In this document: one piece after another, positions 16,367-24,877 of the stretch
How positions within the stretch are numbered: the stretch's first letter is position 1
How the letters are laid out: each line of letters starts with the position of its first letter
NCBI GenBank assembly: GCA_029567025.1
Contig: JAKQLT010000082.1
Span: 1-41,624, forward strand
DNA length: 41,624 nt
Origin: Candidatus Omnitrophota bacterium
GTDB lineage: Bacteria > Omnitrophota > Gorgyraeia > Zapsychrales > Zapsychraceae
Reading direction: 5' to 3'
The notes under the pieces: generated by a model
The model's database searches: none
Told to the model about the DNA's origin: nothing
Seen by the model: only the letters and a program-made list of their open reading frames with translations
Translations under genes and position numbers: made by a program

Positions 16367-17503
16367 ATGAATTCACCTTATCAAATATGTTCCCGTTGTG
16401 TTTTAGATACAACAGTTGCTGATATCCGTTTTGATGAAAAAGGCGAATGCCATTATTGTCATATTCATGATGCTTTGGGAAAAGAATTCCCATTAACATT
16501 CGATGGCCAAAAGAAATTTTTAGCAATTATTAATGAGATTAAGCAAAAAGGACACAACAAGAAATATGATATTATCGTCGGAGTTAGCGGAGGACGCGAC
16601 AGTACGTATGCTCTTTTAAAAATAGTTGAATTAGGATTAAGGCCTTTGGCGGTTCATTTGGATAATGGCTGGAATTCTGAAATAGCTGTAACCAATATTA
16701 AAAACGCGACTAATAAACTTGGCGTTGATTTGTTGACGCATGTTTTAGATTGGGAAGAATTTAAGGATTTGCAGCTTTCTTTCTTAAAAGCGTCTGTGCC
16801 TGATGCTGAAATTCCGACAGATGTCGCTATTCACGGGATTTTACATAAAATAGCCGCGCAGGAACATATTTCTTATGTTGTTTTCGCGCATTCTTTCCGC
16901 ACCGAAGGCGTTGCGCCATTAAGCTGGACGTATATGGATGGGGAATATATCAAAAGCGTTCAGAAAAGATTCGGCCGAAGAAAATTAAAAACATTTCCGA
17001 ATATGACGGCGTTGGATGTATTTTATTATCGGTTTATAAAAAATATTCGAGTGGTTCCTTTGTTAGCCTATCTGAAATATGACCAAAAAGAGGTAACAGA
17101 AAGACTGTCTAAAGAATTGGGCTGGAATTATTACGGCGGGCATCATCATGAGTCGTATTACACGCACTTTTTCCAATCGTATTATTTGCCGAAGAAATTT
17201 AATATTGATAAACGCAAAGTCGAATATTCCGCGCTTATTCGTTCCGGCCAGATGACGCGTCAAAAGGCGTTGGATGAAATTCAAAATCATCCGTATCCGT
17301 ATGATGAAGAGCTCGTCCGTTACGCTATAAAGAAATTAGGATTAACAAAAAAAGAATTCGATGATATTATGGCGGTTTCGAATAAAAGTTTTCGCGATTA
17401 TTCGACATATTATCCATTTATTAAAGCTTTAAAGCCTTTATTAGCTGTTGTTCAAAAATTGAATTTTTTCCCTAAACATCTTTATTTGAAATTTTTAGGA
17501 TAA
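16367..17503 (+). CDS. N-acetyl sugar amidotransferase (WbpG/PseA type)
   Basis: 378 residues. The N-terminus carries a zinc-type cysteine set (CSRC near residue 8, CHYC near 29), followed by a PP-loop ATPase signature VGVSGGRDST (about 70-79). This is the pattern of enzymes that adenylate an N-acetyl sugar and replace the amide oxygen with ammonia to give an acetamidino group, as in P. aeruginosa ManNAc(3NAm)A or in legionaminic/pseudaminic acid derivatives. The ammonia normally comes from HisH2 through HisF2. HisF2 follows directly, but no HisH-type glutaminase is in the window. Starts 10 bp after the GT2 stop with no obvious Shine-Dalgarno. Confidence 0.88.
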   Translation: MNSPYQICSRCVLDTTVADIRFDEKGECHYCHIHDALGKEFPLTFDGQKKFLAIINEIKQKGHNKKYDIIVGVSGGRDSTYALLKIVELGLRPLAVHLDNGWNSEIAVTNIKNATNKLGVDLLTHVLDWEEFKDLQLSFLKASVPDAEIPTDVAIHGILHKIAAQEHISYVVFAHSFRTEGVAPLSWTYMDGEYIKSVQKRFGRRKLKTFPNMTALDVFYYRFIKNIRVVPLLAYLKYDQKEVTERLSKELGWNYYGGHHHESYYTHFFQSYYLPKKFNIDKRKVEYSALIRSGQMTRQKALDEIQNHPYPYDEELVRYAIKKLGLTKKEFDDIMAVSNKSFRDYSTYYPFIKALKPLLAVVQKLNFFPKHLYLKFLG

Positions 17504-17507
17504 GATT

Positions 17508-18263
17508 ATGTTGTTGCCAAGAATTTTTCCATGTCTGTTATTAAAAGATAACGGACTTGTTAAAACGATTCAATTTAAAAATCCGACATATTTGGGCGAT
17601 CCTATTAATGCCGTTCGTATTTTTAACACAAAACAAGTTGACGAGCTTATTTTTCTGGATATTACAGCGACGAAAGAAAATCGTACGCCGAATATTGAGT
17701 TTATCAAAAAAATCTCCGAAGAATGTTTAATGCCTTTTACCGTCGGAGGAGGCATAAAGACAGTGGAAGATATTCGTTTATTGTTAAATGCCGGTGCTGA
17801 AAAAGTGGCTGTCAATACTGCGGCTATTTTAAATCCACAGCTGGTAACGGATGCCGCGCGGCTTTTTGGTTCACAGGCCATTGTCGTCTCCATAGACGTC
17901 AAAAAAATTTTTAATCAATATCGTGTTTATATTCAGGGTGGGCAAAAGGCGATGCCCTTTGATCCTGTTCAGTGCGCGATAAAGATGGAAGAATCCGGCG
18001 CAGGCGAAATTTTTTTAAATGCTATTGATCGAGATGGAACCATGCGCGGTTATGATCTGGATTTGATAAAAAAAGTGACGCAAGCAGTTAAAATTCCTGT
18101 TATTGCCTGCGGCGGTTGCGGAAAATTGGAAGATTTAAAGCAAGCTGTCAAAGAAGCTGGCGCTTCAGCCGCGGTGGCGGGAAGTTTTTTTGTGTTTCAT
18201 GGGAATCGACGGGCGGTCCTTATTAATTTTCCTTCCAAAGAAGAATTGGAGAAAATTCTATAA
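17508..18263 (+). CDS. hisF2: HisF2/AglZ-type cyclase homologue for acetamidino sugar synthesis
   Basis: 251 residues, a (beta/alpha)8 barrel of the HisF family. In histidine-pathway HisF the start is PCLDV, with the first catalytic Asp; here it is PCLLL, so that Asp is missing, as in the sugar-modifying HisF2 group. The second Asp region (VVSIDVKK) and the phosphate loops (TVGGGI, ACGGCG, VAGSFF) are kept. With the preceding WbpG-type gene (4-bp gap) it should channel ammonia to the sugar rather than make imidazole glycerol phosphate. Its glutaminase partner HisH2 is absent nearby. Confidence 0.88.
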   Translation: MLLPRIFPCLLLKDNGLVKTIQFKNPTYLGDPINAVRIFNTKQVDELIFLDITATKENRTPNIEFIKKISEECLMPFTVGGGIKTVEDIRLLLNAGAEKVAVNTAAILNPQLVTDAARLFGSQAIVVSIDVKKIFNQYRVYIQGGQKAMPFDPVQCAIKMEESGAGEIFLNAIDRDGTMRGYDLDLIKKVTQAVKIPVIACGGCGKLEDLKQAVKEAGASAAVAGSFFVFHGNRRAVLINFPSKEELEKIL

Positions 18264-18264
18264 T

Positions 18265-19350
18265 ATGAATCAGAAAACAAAACAGGTATTATTTTTTTTT
18301 CTTAACCATCCGTCGGATTATCATTTGTTTAAGAATGTTATTAACCTTTTTATACAACAAGGTTTTTTTGTAAAAGTCGGTATTGTAACGAAGGATGTCT
18401 TGGAAGAGTTGGTTAAAGAGGAAAAATGGGACTATGTGAATCTTTTTCCTGAAGGCCGACGGCGTAAAAATTGGCCGATTATCTTAAATGCCATAGTAAA
18501 TTTATTTATAGCAGAAATACGTTTTTTTCAATTTATTAAAAAGAACAACCCCTTTGTTTTGATAGGATCAGAAGGGACATTGGCGCATATAGGATTTTTA
18601 TTACGGATTCCTTCCTTATTGTTTAATGAAGATGATACCGTAATGACGCCTGAAAATTATTTGTTTTATCCTTTTGCGACTAAAGTGATTATTCCTTCAT
18701 GCGTTGATAAGGGAAAGTGGCTTCATAAAAGAATTTCTTATAATGGTTATCATGAACTCGCGTATTTGCATCCGAGATATTTTATGCCTGATGAGAATGT
18801 GGTTAAAGCGTTTCATCCGTCTATGGAGCCCTATTTTATTTTAAGACTTGTGGCCTTAACCGCAAGCCATGATTCCGGAAAAAAAGGCATTACCAATCAA
18901 ATGGCGGTTGATATCATTAAAAGATTAGAGAGGCATGGCAAGGTTTTTATTAGTTCCGAGAGGGAATTGCCTTGGGATCTTCAACCTTATCGCCTTCAAA
19001 TTCACCCTAAAGATATTCTTCATGTGTTAGCGTTTGCTCAAATATTAATTGGGGATAGTTTGACTATGGCGGAAGAAGCGGCTCTTTTAGGAACTCCTTC
19101 TATTCGACTCGATGATTTTGCGGGAAAATCAGGATATTTAAATGAATTGGAAAAAATTTATGACTTAACCTATGGATTTAAATCGGATGAGATAGAAGGA
19201 TTTTTTAATAAAATAGATGATGTCTTAAGTTCTCCTAATTCCAAAAGTCATTGGAAAAATAAAGTGAAAATTTTATTGGTTGAAAAAATAGATGTTGTGG
19301 ATTTTATGTTTGATTTAATCAAGTCGTATCTGCCCTTAAAAGCAGAATAA
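18265..19350 (+). CDS. DUF354-family GT-B-like protein
   Basis: 361 residues from the ATG at 18265, which has GGAGAA at 18248-18253. The frame is open further upstream into hisF2, but that extension is in-frame read-through of another gene and is not used. The sequence has the DUF354 pattern: NHPSDYHLFK near the start, a GSEGTLAHIGF segment and GDSLTMAEEAALLGTPS near the C-terminus. The fold resembles UDP-GlcNAc 2-epimerase and GT-B glycosyltransferases. Members lie in surface-polysaccharide loci of archaea and bacteria; the activity is not established. An epimerase-like role in making a ManNAc-type sugar is conceivable but unproven. Confidence 0.75.
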   Translation: MNQKTKQVLFFFLNHPSDYHLFKNVINLFIQQGFFVKVGIVTKDVLEELVKEEKWDYVNLFPEGRRRKNWPIILNAIVNLFIAEIRFFQFIKKNNPFVLIGSEGTLAHIGFLLRIPSLLFNEDDTVMTPENYLFYPFATKVIIPSCVDKGKWLHKRISYNGYHELAYLHPRYFMPDENVVKAFHPSMEPYFILRLVALTASHDSGKKGITNQMAVDIIKRLERHGKVFISSERELPWDLQPYRLQIHPKDILHVLAFAQILIGDSLTMAEEAALLGTPSIRLDDFAGKSGYLNELEKIYDLTYGFKSDEIEGFFNKIDDVLSSPNSKSHWKNKVKILLVEKIDVVDFMFDLIKSYLPLKAE

Positions 19351-19386
19351 AAAATCCAACAGATTTCGTAATTCTAAACGAATGAT

Positions 19387-20442
19387 ATGAACATTTTAAT
19401 TGTCGCTAAAGTTTCAGATTATAAAATTATGACGACTCTCGAGCCTTTGATCCAGAGTGAGCGTATAGAGAAAATATATCTTGTTCGTCGTTTTCCCATT
19501 AGCCTTCCTAAAGTTGTTTGTTATAGCCCGCCGTTGTTTTTACGCTGGAATGTAATTTTATCAGAGATATGGCGGATTGTTGCCATATTCTTTTTATGTT
19601 TTTTAAAGGAAGTACGATATCTTATTGGCATTCATTATTATTATCATTGTATTTATGTTGGTTTTTTTGCTCAACTTTTTTCAAAGCCATATATTTTTTC
19701 TTTGATTGAGAACCCGCAATTATATAGAAAAAGTAAAATATTTTCTTATTTTGTTCGTCGGGCAGACGCTGTTATGGTGCGCGGAAATATTTCAAGAGAA
19801 TTTCTCATGCGAGATATTAAAGTTTCTTCTGAAAAAATACATATCCTTCTCGATATTTTAGAAAACGATATAGCGGAAAAATTAAAAGAAAATCAAAAAA
19901 AATATGATTTTGTTTTTTTGGGTTATTTTCGTCCTGAAAAAAGAATTGATGTCCTGATACGTTCGTTTTATCGGGTCATCGAAGAATTCCCTCGGGCAAC
20001 GTTATTATTGATCGGTGAGGGGCCATTAAAAAAGGCGATGTTAAACCTTATAAAATATTATGATTTAGAAAAAAATGTTTCTTGTTTTGATCGTTTTATT
20101 TCCCAGGAAGAGGTTTATTCTTATTTGTGGCAATCAAAGACAATGATTATGACATCAGAAACTGAAGGATTGCCGACAGTCTTGTTAGAGGCCATGTTAT
20201 GTGAAATTCCTTTTATCGTTCCTGATGTGGGCGATATAACGGATTTGGCGAAAGATAATGAAAATGCTCTTGTGGTGACGCCTTTAAATGAAGATGAATT
20301 TAAACACGCGTGTTTGCGCATTTTAAAAGATGAGGCCGTCTATCAGAAACTAAAAAAAGGGATTATAGAAGAAAAACAAAGGCGTTTAATAGAGCATGAT
20401 GTTTCGCGTATTACGGCTTTATGGGAAGAAGTTCTAAAGTGA
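19387..20442 (+). CDS. family 4 glycosyltransferase (GT-B)
   Basis: 351 residues. The C-terminal half has the GT4 donor-binding pattern: FLGYFRPEKRIDVLIRSF near residue 178, LLIGEGPLK near 208, and TSETEGLPTVLLEAM near 256, which contains the EX7E-type pair. The N-terminal acceptor half includes an aromatic, hydrophobic stretch (about 55-100) that may sit on the membrane. It transfers an unidentified sugar. Last gene of the sugar operon; the trxA promoter follows at once. Confidence 0.88.
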   Translation: MNILIVAKVSDYKIMTTLEPLIQSERIEKIYLVRRFPISLPKVVCYSPPLFLRWNVILSEIWRIVAIFFLCFLKEVRYLIGIHYYYHCIYVGFFAQLFSKPYIFSLIENPQLYRKSKIFSYFVRRADAVMVRGNISREFLMRDIKVSSEKIHILLDILENDIAEKLKENQKKYDFVFLGYFRPEKRIDVLIRSFYRVIEEFPRATLLLIGEGPLKKAMLNLIKYYDLEKNVSCFDRFISQEEVYSYLWQSKTMIMTSETEGLPTVLLEAMLCEIPFIVPDVGDITDLAKDNENALVVTPLNEDEFKHACLRILKDEAVYQKLKKGIIEEKQRRLIEHDVSRITALWEEVLK

Positions 20443-20454
20443 AGGAAAATATCC

Positions 20455-20483
20455 TTGCTATGAAAACGGGTCATAGATATAAT
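20455..20483 (+). promoter_or_regulatory. promoter of trxA operon
   Basis: TTGCTA (20455-20460), a spacer of exactly 17 bp and a perfect TATAAT (20478-20483). The start site would be near 20490 and the leader about 60 nt. This is among the best promoter matches in the window and implies that the trxA-panD-def-lipA row has its own transcript. Confidence 0.65.
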
Positions 20484-20549
20484 AACGCTCGTTTCTAGAA
20501 ATTGATTAAAATATTAATAATATTTAATATAAATAAAAGGAGATTTTAT

Positions 20550-20870
20550 ATGGCGGCAATGCATGTCACAGAAAAAAGTTTTGATGCAGAAGTCCTAAAA
20601 TCCGATTTGCCGGTCTTAGTTGATTTTTGGGCTGAATGGTGTGGGCCTTGTCGGATGATCGCGCCTATTATTGATGAAGTCGCTAAAGAATTAGCCGGAA
20701 AAATCAAAGTAGTGAAAATCAATATTGATGAAGCGCAGGATTTGGCCACTTCTTATAATATTATGTCTATTCCAACGCTTTTAATTTTTAAAAACGGCAA
20801 ACCGATTGAACAAATTGTTGGGGCGATGCCGAAAGCGCAGCTGATCTCCAAGATCAATACACAAATTTAA
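20550..20870 (+). CDS. trxA: thioredoxin
   Basis: 106 residues with the WCGPC active site (C31 and C34) and the cis-Pro loop SIPTLLIF, the normal length for TrxA. It reduces disulphides in cytoplasmic proteins using electrons from thioredoxin reductase. The start is set by AAAGGAG at 20536-20542 before the ATG at 20550; an in-frame upstream start at 20502 would lie before the ribosome site and is rejected. It opens a cluster of small essential enzymes. Confidence 0.96.
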   Translation: MAAMHVTEKSFDAEVLKSDLPVLVDFWAEWCGPCRMIAPIIDEVAKELAGKIKVVKINIDEAQDLATSYNIMSIPTLLIFKNGKPIEQIVGAMPKAQLISKINTQI

Positions 20871-20894
20871 CTTTAAAAAAGAAAGAGATGTTTT

Positions 20895-21251
20895 ATGTGG
20901 ATTCAATTTTGTAAATCAAAGATAGCTTTTGCTAAAGTAACACAAGCAGATCTTCATTATGAGGGAAGCATTACCATTGATAAAAATTTAATGGATGCCG
21001 TCGGAATTATACCGGGAGAAAAAGTCGAAGTGCTGAATTTGAATAACGGGAATCGTTTTGAAACCTATACGATAGCCGGCCGTCCGGGCGAAGGACAGGT
21101 TTGCCTCAATGGCCCAGCGGCTCGCTTAGGATTAGTTGGTGATAAAGTCATTATTTTAAGTTATGCTATGATGGATCAAGAAGAGGCAAAAAAATATCAA
21201 ATGAAAGCTATTCAATTAAATGACGACAACAAAATTAAAAATAAGAGTTGA
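20895..21251 (+). CDS. panD: aspartate 1-decarboxylase precursor
   Basis: 118 residues. It converts aspartate to beta-alanine for pantothenate/CoA. The self-cleavage site G24-S25, which creates the pyruvoyl group, is present in YEGSITI, together with K9, R54 and Y58 and the LNGPAARL segment. The length fits the family (about 120). It is 24 bp after trxA; the last 32 bp overlap the def reading frame. Confidence 0.95.
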   Translation: MWIQFCKSKIAFAKVTQADLHYEGSITIDKNLMDAVGIIPGEKVEVLNLNNGNRFETYTIAGRPGEGQVCLNGPAARLGLVGDKVIILSYAMMDQEEAKKYQMKAIQLNDDNKIKNKS

Positions 21252-21723
21252 TGGCGATCCTTGTTTACGCAAGAAATCATCCCCTGTGGAAGATTTTGGT
21301 CCTGCCGAACATATGCTTGTTAATTTAATGATTGATGCCATGTATGAAGCGAATGGAGTTGGATTGGCCGCTCCGCAGGTTGGTATCAATAAACGTATTT
21401 TTGTGATTGATATCGGTGAGGGCCCAATTATTATTATCAATCCGAAAATTTTAAAACAGGAAGGTAGTATTTGTTGTGAAGAAGGTTGTTTAAGCGTTCC
21501 ACAAATCGCTATTCCTATTAGTCGTCCTGAGAGAATTCAAGTCCAATATCAAGATCCGCAAAATAAAACAATTAAAAAATGGTTTGAGGGTTTAATGGCG
21601 AGAGCTTTTTTGCATGAACTTGATCATTTAGACGGAAAATTGATTGTTGATTATGCGACGGATGAGGATCTGAATAAATATAAAGAGCAACTTGATAAAA
21701 TTCACGCGAGTGCGAAGCTATAA
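21220..21723 (+). CDS. def: peptide deformylase
   Basis: 167 residues. It removes the formyl group from the N-terminal Met of new proteins. All three family motifs are present: GVGLAAPQVG (46-55), EGCLSVP with metal ligand C90, and HELDH with ligands H132 and H136 and catalytic E133. The start at 21220 overlaps the end of panD by 32 bp, which suggests coupling. A methionyl-tRNA formyltransferase gene, often adjacent, is not here. Confidence 0.96.
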   Translation: MTTTKLKIRVDGDPCLRKKSSPVEDFGPAEHMLVNLMIDAMYEANGVGLAAPQVGINKRIFVIDIGEGPIIIINPKILKQEGSICCEEGCLSVPQIAIPISRPERIQVQYQDPQNKTIKKWFEGLMARAFLHELDHLDGKLIVDYATDEDLNKYKEQLDKIHASAKL

Positions 21724-21738
21724 CCATTTTTTATTTCC

Positions 21739-22641
21739 ATGATTTATTCTCAAAGGTTCCCATTATGGTTTAAACAGGAAATTCCTGATTCTCAATCGCT
21801 CGAAATGATGCGTAAGATTCTTGAGACCAGAGGATTGCATACCGTATGTCAAAGCGCGAAATGTCCGAATACGGGACGATGCTGGAAAGATAAAACAGCA
21901 ACTTTTATGATTTTAGGGAATGTGTGCACGCGTCGATGTCGATTTTGTGCTGTTAACACAGGAGAGCCTTTAAAGATTGATTACGAAGAACCTCAAAAAA
22001 TCGCTCAAGCGGTTGCGGAACTTCAATTAAAATATGTAGTCGTTACGTCGGTGACGCGGGATGATTTGGAAGATAAAGGGGCAGGTCATTTTTTTGAGAC
22101 AATCAAGGAAATCAAAAGATTAAATCCTCAAACGCATATTGAAGTGCTTGTTCCAGATTTTTTATATGATCCAAAAAGTTTGTTAAAAGTGATTGACGCT
22201 TCGCCTGATGTCATTGGCCATAATATGGAAATGCCCAAACGTTTTTATGCGACTCTACGTCCGCAAGCATTATATGCGCGTTCGTTAAGTGTTTTAAAAT
22301 ATTTTAAAACGATGTCAACCGCGCTTATTAAATCCGGATTTATGGTTGGGTTAGGGGAAACGCAAGAGGAGATCCAAGAGCTCATTAATGATTTGGCGTC
22401 AGTGGGTTGCGATATTTTAACGATTGGCCAATATCTTGCGCCGAGCGATTCTTCTCGGCATGTGACGGTCAAAAGTTTTGTCTCATTAGAAGAATTTGAA
22501 TATTATAAAGATTTTGCCATACGCGCCGGGATTAAAAAAGTTTTAAGCGGTCCGTTAGTGCGCAGTTCATTTTTAGCGGAAGAACTATTTGAGAATTGTC
22601 AACAAGACAGATTAGGAAAAATTGATTATGCCCTTCAATGA
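21739..22641 (+). CDS. lipA: lipoyl synthase (radical SAM)
   Basis: 300 residues. It inserts two sulphurs into octanoyl groups on carrier proteins. It has both 4Fe-4S clusters: the auxiliary cluster C37, C42, C48 (CQSAKCPNTGRC) and the radical SAM cluster C63, C67, C70 (CTRRCRFC). The C-terminal RSS motif that binds the auxiliary cluster is present as VRSSF. No lipB octanoyltransferase is adjacent. No Shine-Dalgarno is obvious; it starts 15 bp after def. Confidence 0.96.
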   Translation: MIYSQRFPLWFKQEIPDSQSLEMMRKILETRGLHTVCQSAKCPNTGRCWKDKTATFMILGNVCTRRCRFCAVNTGEPLKIDYEEPQKIAQAVAELQLKYVVVTSVTRDDLEDKGAGHFFETIKEIKRLNPQTHIEVLVPDFLYDPKSLLKVIDASPDVIGHNMEMPKRFYATLRPQALYARSLSVLKYFKTMSTALIKSGFMVGLGETQEEIQELINDLASVGCDILTIGQYLAPSDSSRHVTVKSFVSLEEFEYYKDFAIRAGIKKVLSGPLVRSSFLAEELFENCQQDRLGKIDYALQ

Positions 22642-23608
22642 AAAAATAAAAAATGTTTTAAGCTTTTTAGGCCGCGTGGGATTGAGTATTTTTCTTTTGG
22701 TCTATTTATTTCAAAAGATTGATTTAACAAAAACAAAAGAAGTTTTAATGTCTTCGAATTTGGTTTATATTTTTTACGCCGGAATTCTTTTTCTTATTAT
22801 TAATGGTCTTTTGTTATTGCGATGGTTTGTTTTTATTAAGGCGATGGAGCTTCAGGTTCCGATTTTAAGCGTGGTGCGTTATTTTTTTATAGGATTATTT
22901 GGTAATCTTTTTTTACCAAGCTCTATGGGCGGAGATCTGATGCGGATTTTAGGTTTATGCCGGGCAAGTCAGCAAAAAACACGCGTTGTGGCTTCGGTGC
23001 TTTTGGATCGGTTAAGCGGCTTTGTTTCGATTGTCCTTGTTGCGATTGTGGCTTTAATTTTGGGATATCAGCAAATGGATGAGCAGTTTTTGATTATTCC
23101 TATTATTCTTGTGACTTTATTTTTCGTTGTTTTCATTGCTGTTTTATTTAATGAAAGGGCTTTTTTATGGGGATGCCGATTATTTGATCGTTTGCCTAAA
23201 GTCAAAAAGAATCTTATGGAAATGCATTATGATATTGCTTTATTAAAAAGCCGTCAAAACTATGCGTTTCAGGGCCTTCTGTTATCATGTGTTTCGCAGG
23301 TTATTTTTGCTTGTTTTTTTTATTTTATCGCACGAGGATTACATCAAGATACCGCGTTAATTTATTTCTTAATTTTTGTGCCTTTTATTTGTATCGCGGC
23401 TTCTTTTCCGTCGATTGGCGGATTAGGCGTTCGCGAAGCAGGAACAGCGTATTTATTTTCTCGCGTGGGGATGGACGCCGGGATAGCCGTTAGTATTTCT
23501 TTAATTAACTTTTTATTTATGGTGATTATCGGCCTTGTTGGGGGATTCGTTTATGTCGGTACATTTTCTTTTGGACGGATACAACATCATTCATCAAATG
23601 CCGTTTAA
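22628..23608 (+). CDS. flippase-like (UPF0104/AglD-type) integral membrane protein
   Basis: 326 residues with about eight hydrophobic helices. It has the pattern of the lysylphosphatidylglycerol synthase transmembrane region family: GNLFLPSSMGGDLMRI near residue 95, a DRLSGF motif and FPSIGGLGVREAGTAYLF near the C-terminus. Members are thought to handle polyprenyl- or lipid-linked substrates at the membrane. The ATG at 22628 overlaps lipA by 14 bp; a TTG two codons earlier is possible. The substrate is unknown. Confidence 0.8.
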   Translation: MPFNEKIKNVLSFLGRVGLSIFLLVYLFQKIDLTKTKEVLMSSNLVYIFYAGILFLIINGLLLLRWFVFIKAMELQVPILSVVRYFFIGLFGNLFLPSSMGGDLMRILGLCRASQQKTRVVASVLLDRLSGFVSIVLVAIVALILGYQQMDEQFLIIPIILVTLFFVVFIAVLFNERAFLWGCRLFDRLPKVKKNLMEMHYDIALLKSRQNYAFQGLLLSCVSQVIFACFFYFIARGLHQDTALIYFLIFVPFICIAASFPSIGGLGVREAGTAYLFSRVGMDAGIAVSISLINFLFMVIIGLVGGFVYVGTFSFGRIQHHSSNAV

Positions 23609-24050
23609 GAATTTAGATTCTTTGGAAGATCAAAGGAATCGTCTTATTCGTTTTATTGAAAACCAAAGGCCGCATGGAAGCCGTAATAATAAAATAACGG
23701 TTATTTTTGACGGGCAAGAAGGTTTTTTGAATTATCAGAAAAGCGTGATTGTTGATATTCTTTTTTCTTGCTCTTCTTCCGCGGATGAAAAAATTAAACA
23801 AATGGTCCGTGAGGCGGTTCATAAGAAGAATATGGTTGTTGTGACGGATGATCGCGAAATACAAATTTATGTGCGGGCGTTAGGAGCGCAGGTGGTAGGA
23901 GTCAATGATTTTTTGACGCGTTCGTCCGATGCGAAAAATATTAAACAAATAGCGCGTGCGGATAAAGATTCTGCAAAAAATATTTCAAAAACATTGGAAT
24001 ATCAGATTAATGAAGAGATGAAACAAATTTGGCTTAAAAAGAATCCTTAA
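23553..24050 (+). CDS. NYN-domain (YacP-like) predicted ribonuclease
   Basis: 165 residues from the ATG at 23553, which has GGGGA about 8 nt upstream; a TTG six codons earlier is less likely. The pattern is that of NYN/PIN-like nucleases: LLDGYNIIH near the start, IFDGQEG, then VVTDDREIQ, giving the acidic residues for metal binding. B. subtilis YacP (Rae1) of this family cleaves mRNA on the ribosome. The C-terminal 40 residues are charged and helical. It overlaps the flippase gene by 56 bp. Role inferred from family only. Confidence 0.8.
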   Translation: MSVHFLLDGYNIIHQMPFKNLDSLEDQRNRLIRFIENQRPHGSRNNKITVIFDGQEGFLNYQKSVIVDILFSCSSSADEKIKQMVREAVHKKNMVVVTDDREIQIYVRALGAQVVGVNDFLTRSSDAKNIKQIARADKDSAKNISKTLEYQINEEMKQIWLKKNP

Positions 24051-24081
24051 AAAAGAATTTATTTTTAATAGTGTAGGGATA

Positions 24082-24864
24082 ATGGATTATATGATGAAAC
24101 AAATAACAAATAGGTTTTTTTTAGTGGTAAGCCAAATGGGTGATGCCATTTATTTTTTGATGGATGTTTTGAGGAATATTTTTAAAGGCCGTGTCCGTTT
24201 TAATGAGGTTTTAAAACAGAGTTATGAACAAGGATGGCAATCGGCTGTTATTGTCGCGCTGACTTCTTTCGCGTCTGGTGCGGTTTTAGCATTACAAGGC
24301 CATGTGGTTCTTTCGCGGTTAGGCGCCAAAGAGTATATTGCCCAACTCGTCGCTTTATCTCTTTTAAGGGAAATGAGTCCAGTTTTTACAGCGATTATTT
24401 TTTCTGCTAAAGCAGGCGCACGCATTACCGCGGAATTAGGCACCATGAGTGTTAATGATCAGATTTTAGCCACGCGGACGATGGGTGTTGACCCGATGGA
24501 ATTTTTAGTTGTCCCACGGTTTTTGGCTTGTTTCTTAGTGTTGCCAATTTTAACACTTATTTCTGAAATTGTTGGGATTTTGGGCGGATATTTTATTGGC
24601 GTCTATCAGGCGAATATTCCGGGAGTTTTTTATATTAATCAGACCATCAATGCGGTGCGATTTGTTGATTTTTTTAGCGGATTCATTAAAGTTTTCTTTT
24701 TTGCTATTTTGATCGGATGGATCTGTTGTTCGCGTGGATTCACAACCAAAGGAGGATCGTTAGGTGTTGGGAAATACACGACCGAAGCTGTGGCGCAGTC
24801 GATAATTTTAGTTATTATTTTTAATACGATTTTAACAAAAATTATTTTAACATTTTGGGGATAA
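24082..24864 (+). CDS. mlaE: MlaE-type ABC transporter permease
   Basis: 260 residues, five to six hydrophobic helices. The MlaE family pattern is clear: ALQGHVVLSRLGA, LLREMSPVFTAIIFSAKAGARITAELGTM split over about residues 95-120, and the C-terminal GVGKYTTEAVAQS. It is the inner-membrane subunit that, with MlaF and MlaD, moves phospholipids between the inner and outer membranes. The start is ATG 24082, with ATGs three and four codons later as alternatives; the ribosome site is weak. It begins the Mla locus. Confidence 0.93.
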   Translation: MDYMMKQITNRFFLVVSQMGDAIYFLMDVLRNIFKGRVRFNEVLKQSYEQGWQSAVIVALTSFASGAVLALQGHVVLSRLGAKEYIAQLVALSLLREMSPVFTAIIFSAKAGARITAELGTMSVNDQILATRTMGVDPMEFLVVPRFLACFLVLPILTLISEIVGILGGYFIGVYQANIPGVFYINQTINAVRFVDFFSGFIKVFFFAILIGWICCSRGFTTKGGSLGVGKYTTEAVAQSIILVIIFNTILTKIILTFWG

Positions 24865-24877
24865 AAAGGAGACGGCT

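Noticed and set aside
17508..18263. Assignment of the HisF-type gene to histidine synthesis
   Set aside because: The first catalytic Asp is replaced (PCLLL), it sits next to a WbpG-type gene, and no his genes are nearby.
18190..18264. Upstream extension of the DUF354 frame into hisF2
   Set aside because: There is no ribosome site for it, the region is conserved hisF2 coding sequence, and the ATG at 18265 is well placed.
20441..20460. Small AAGGA/TCCTT hairpin after the GT4 gene as a terminator
   Set aside because: The stem is only 5 bp, no T tract follows, and it overlaps the trxA promoter.
23287..23493. A 68-codon frame inside the flippase-like gene
   Set aside because: It is Phe/Arg-rich shadow coding of a hydrophobic gene, without a start signal.
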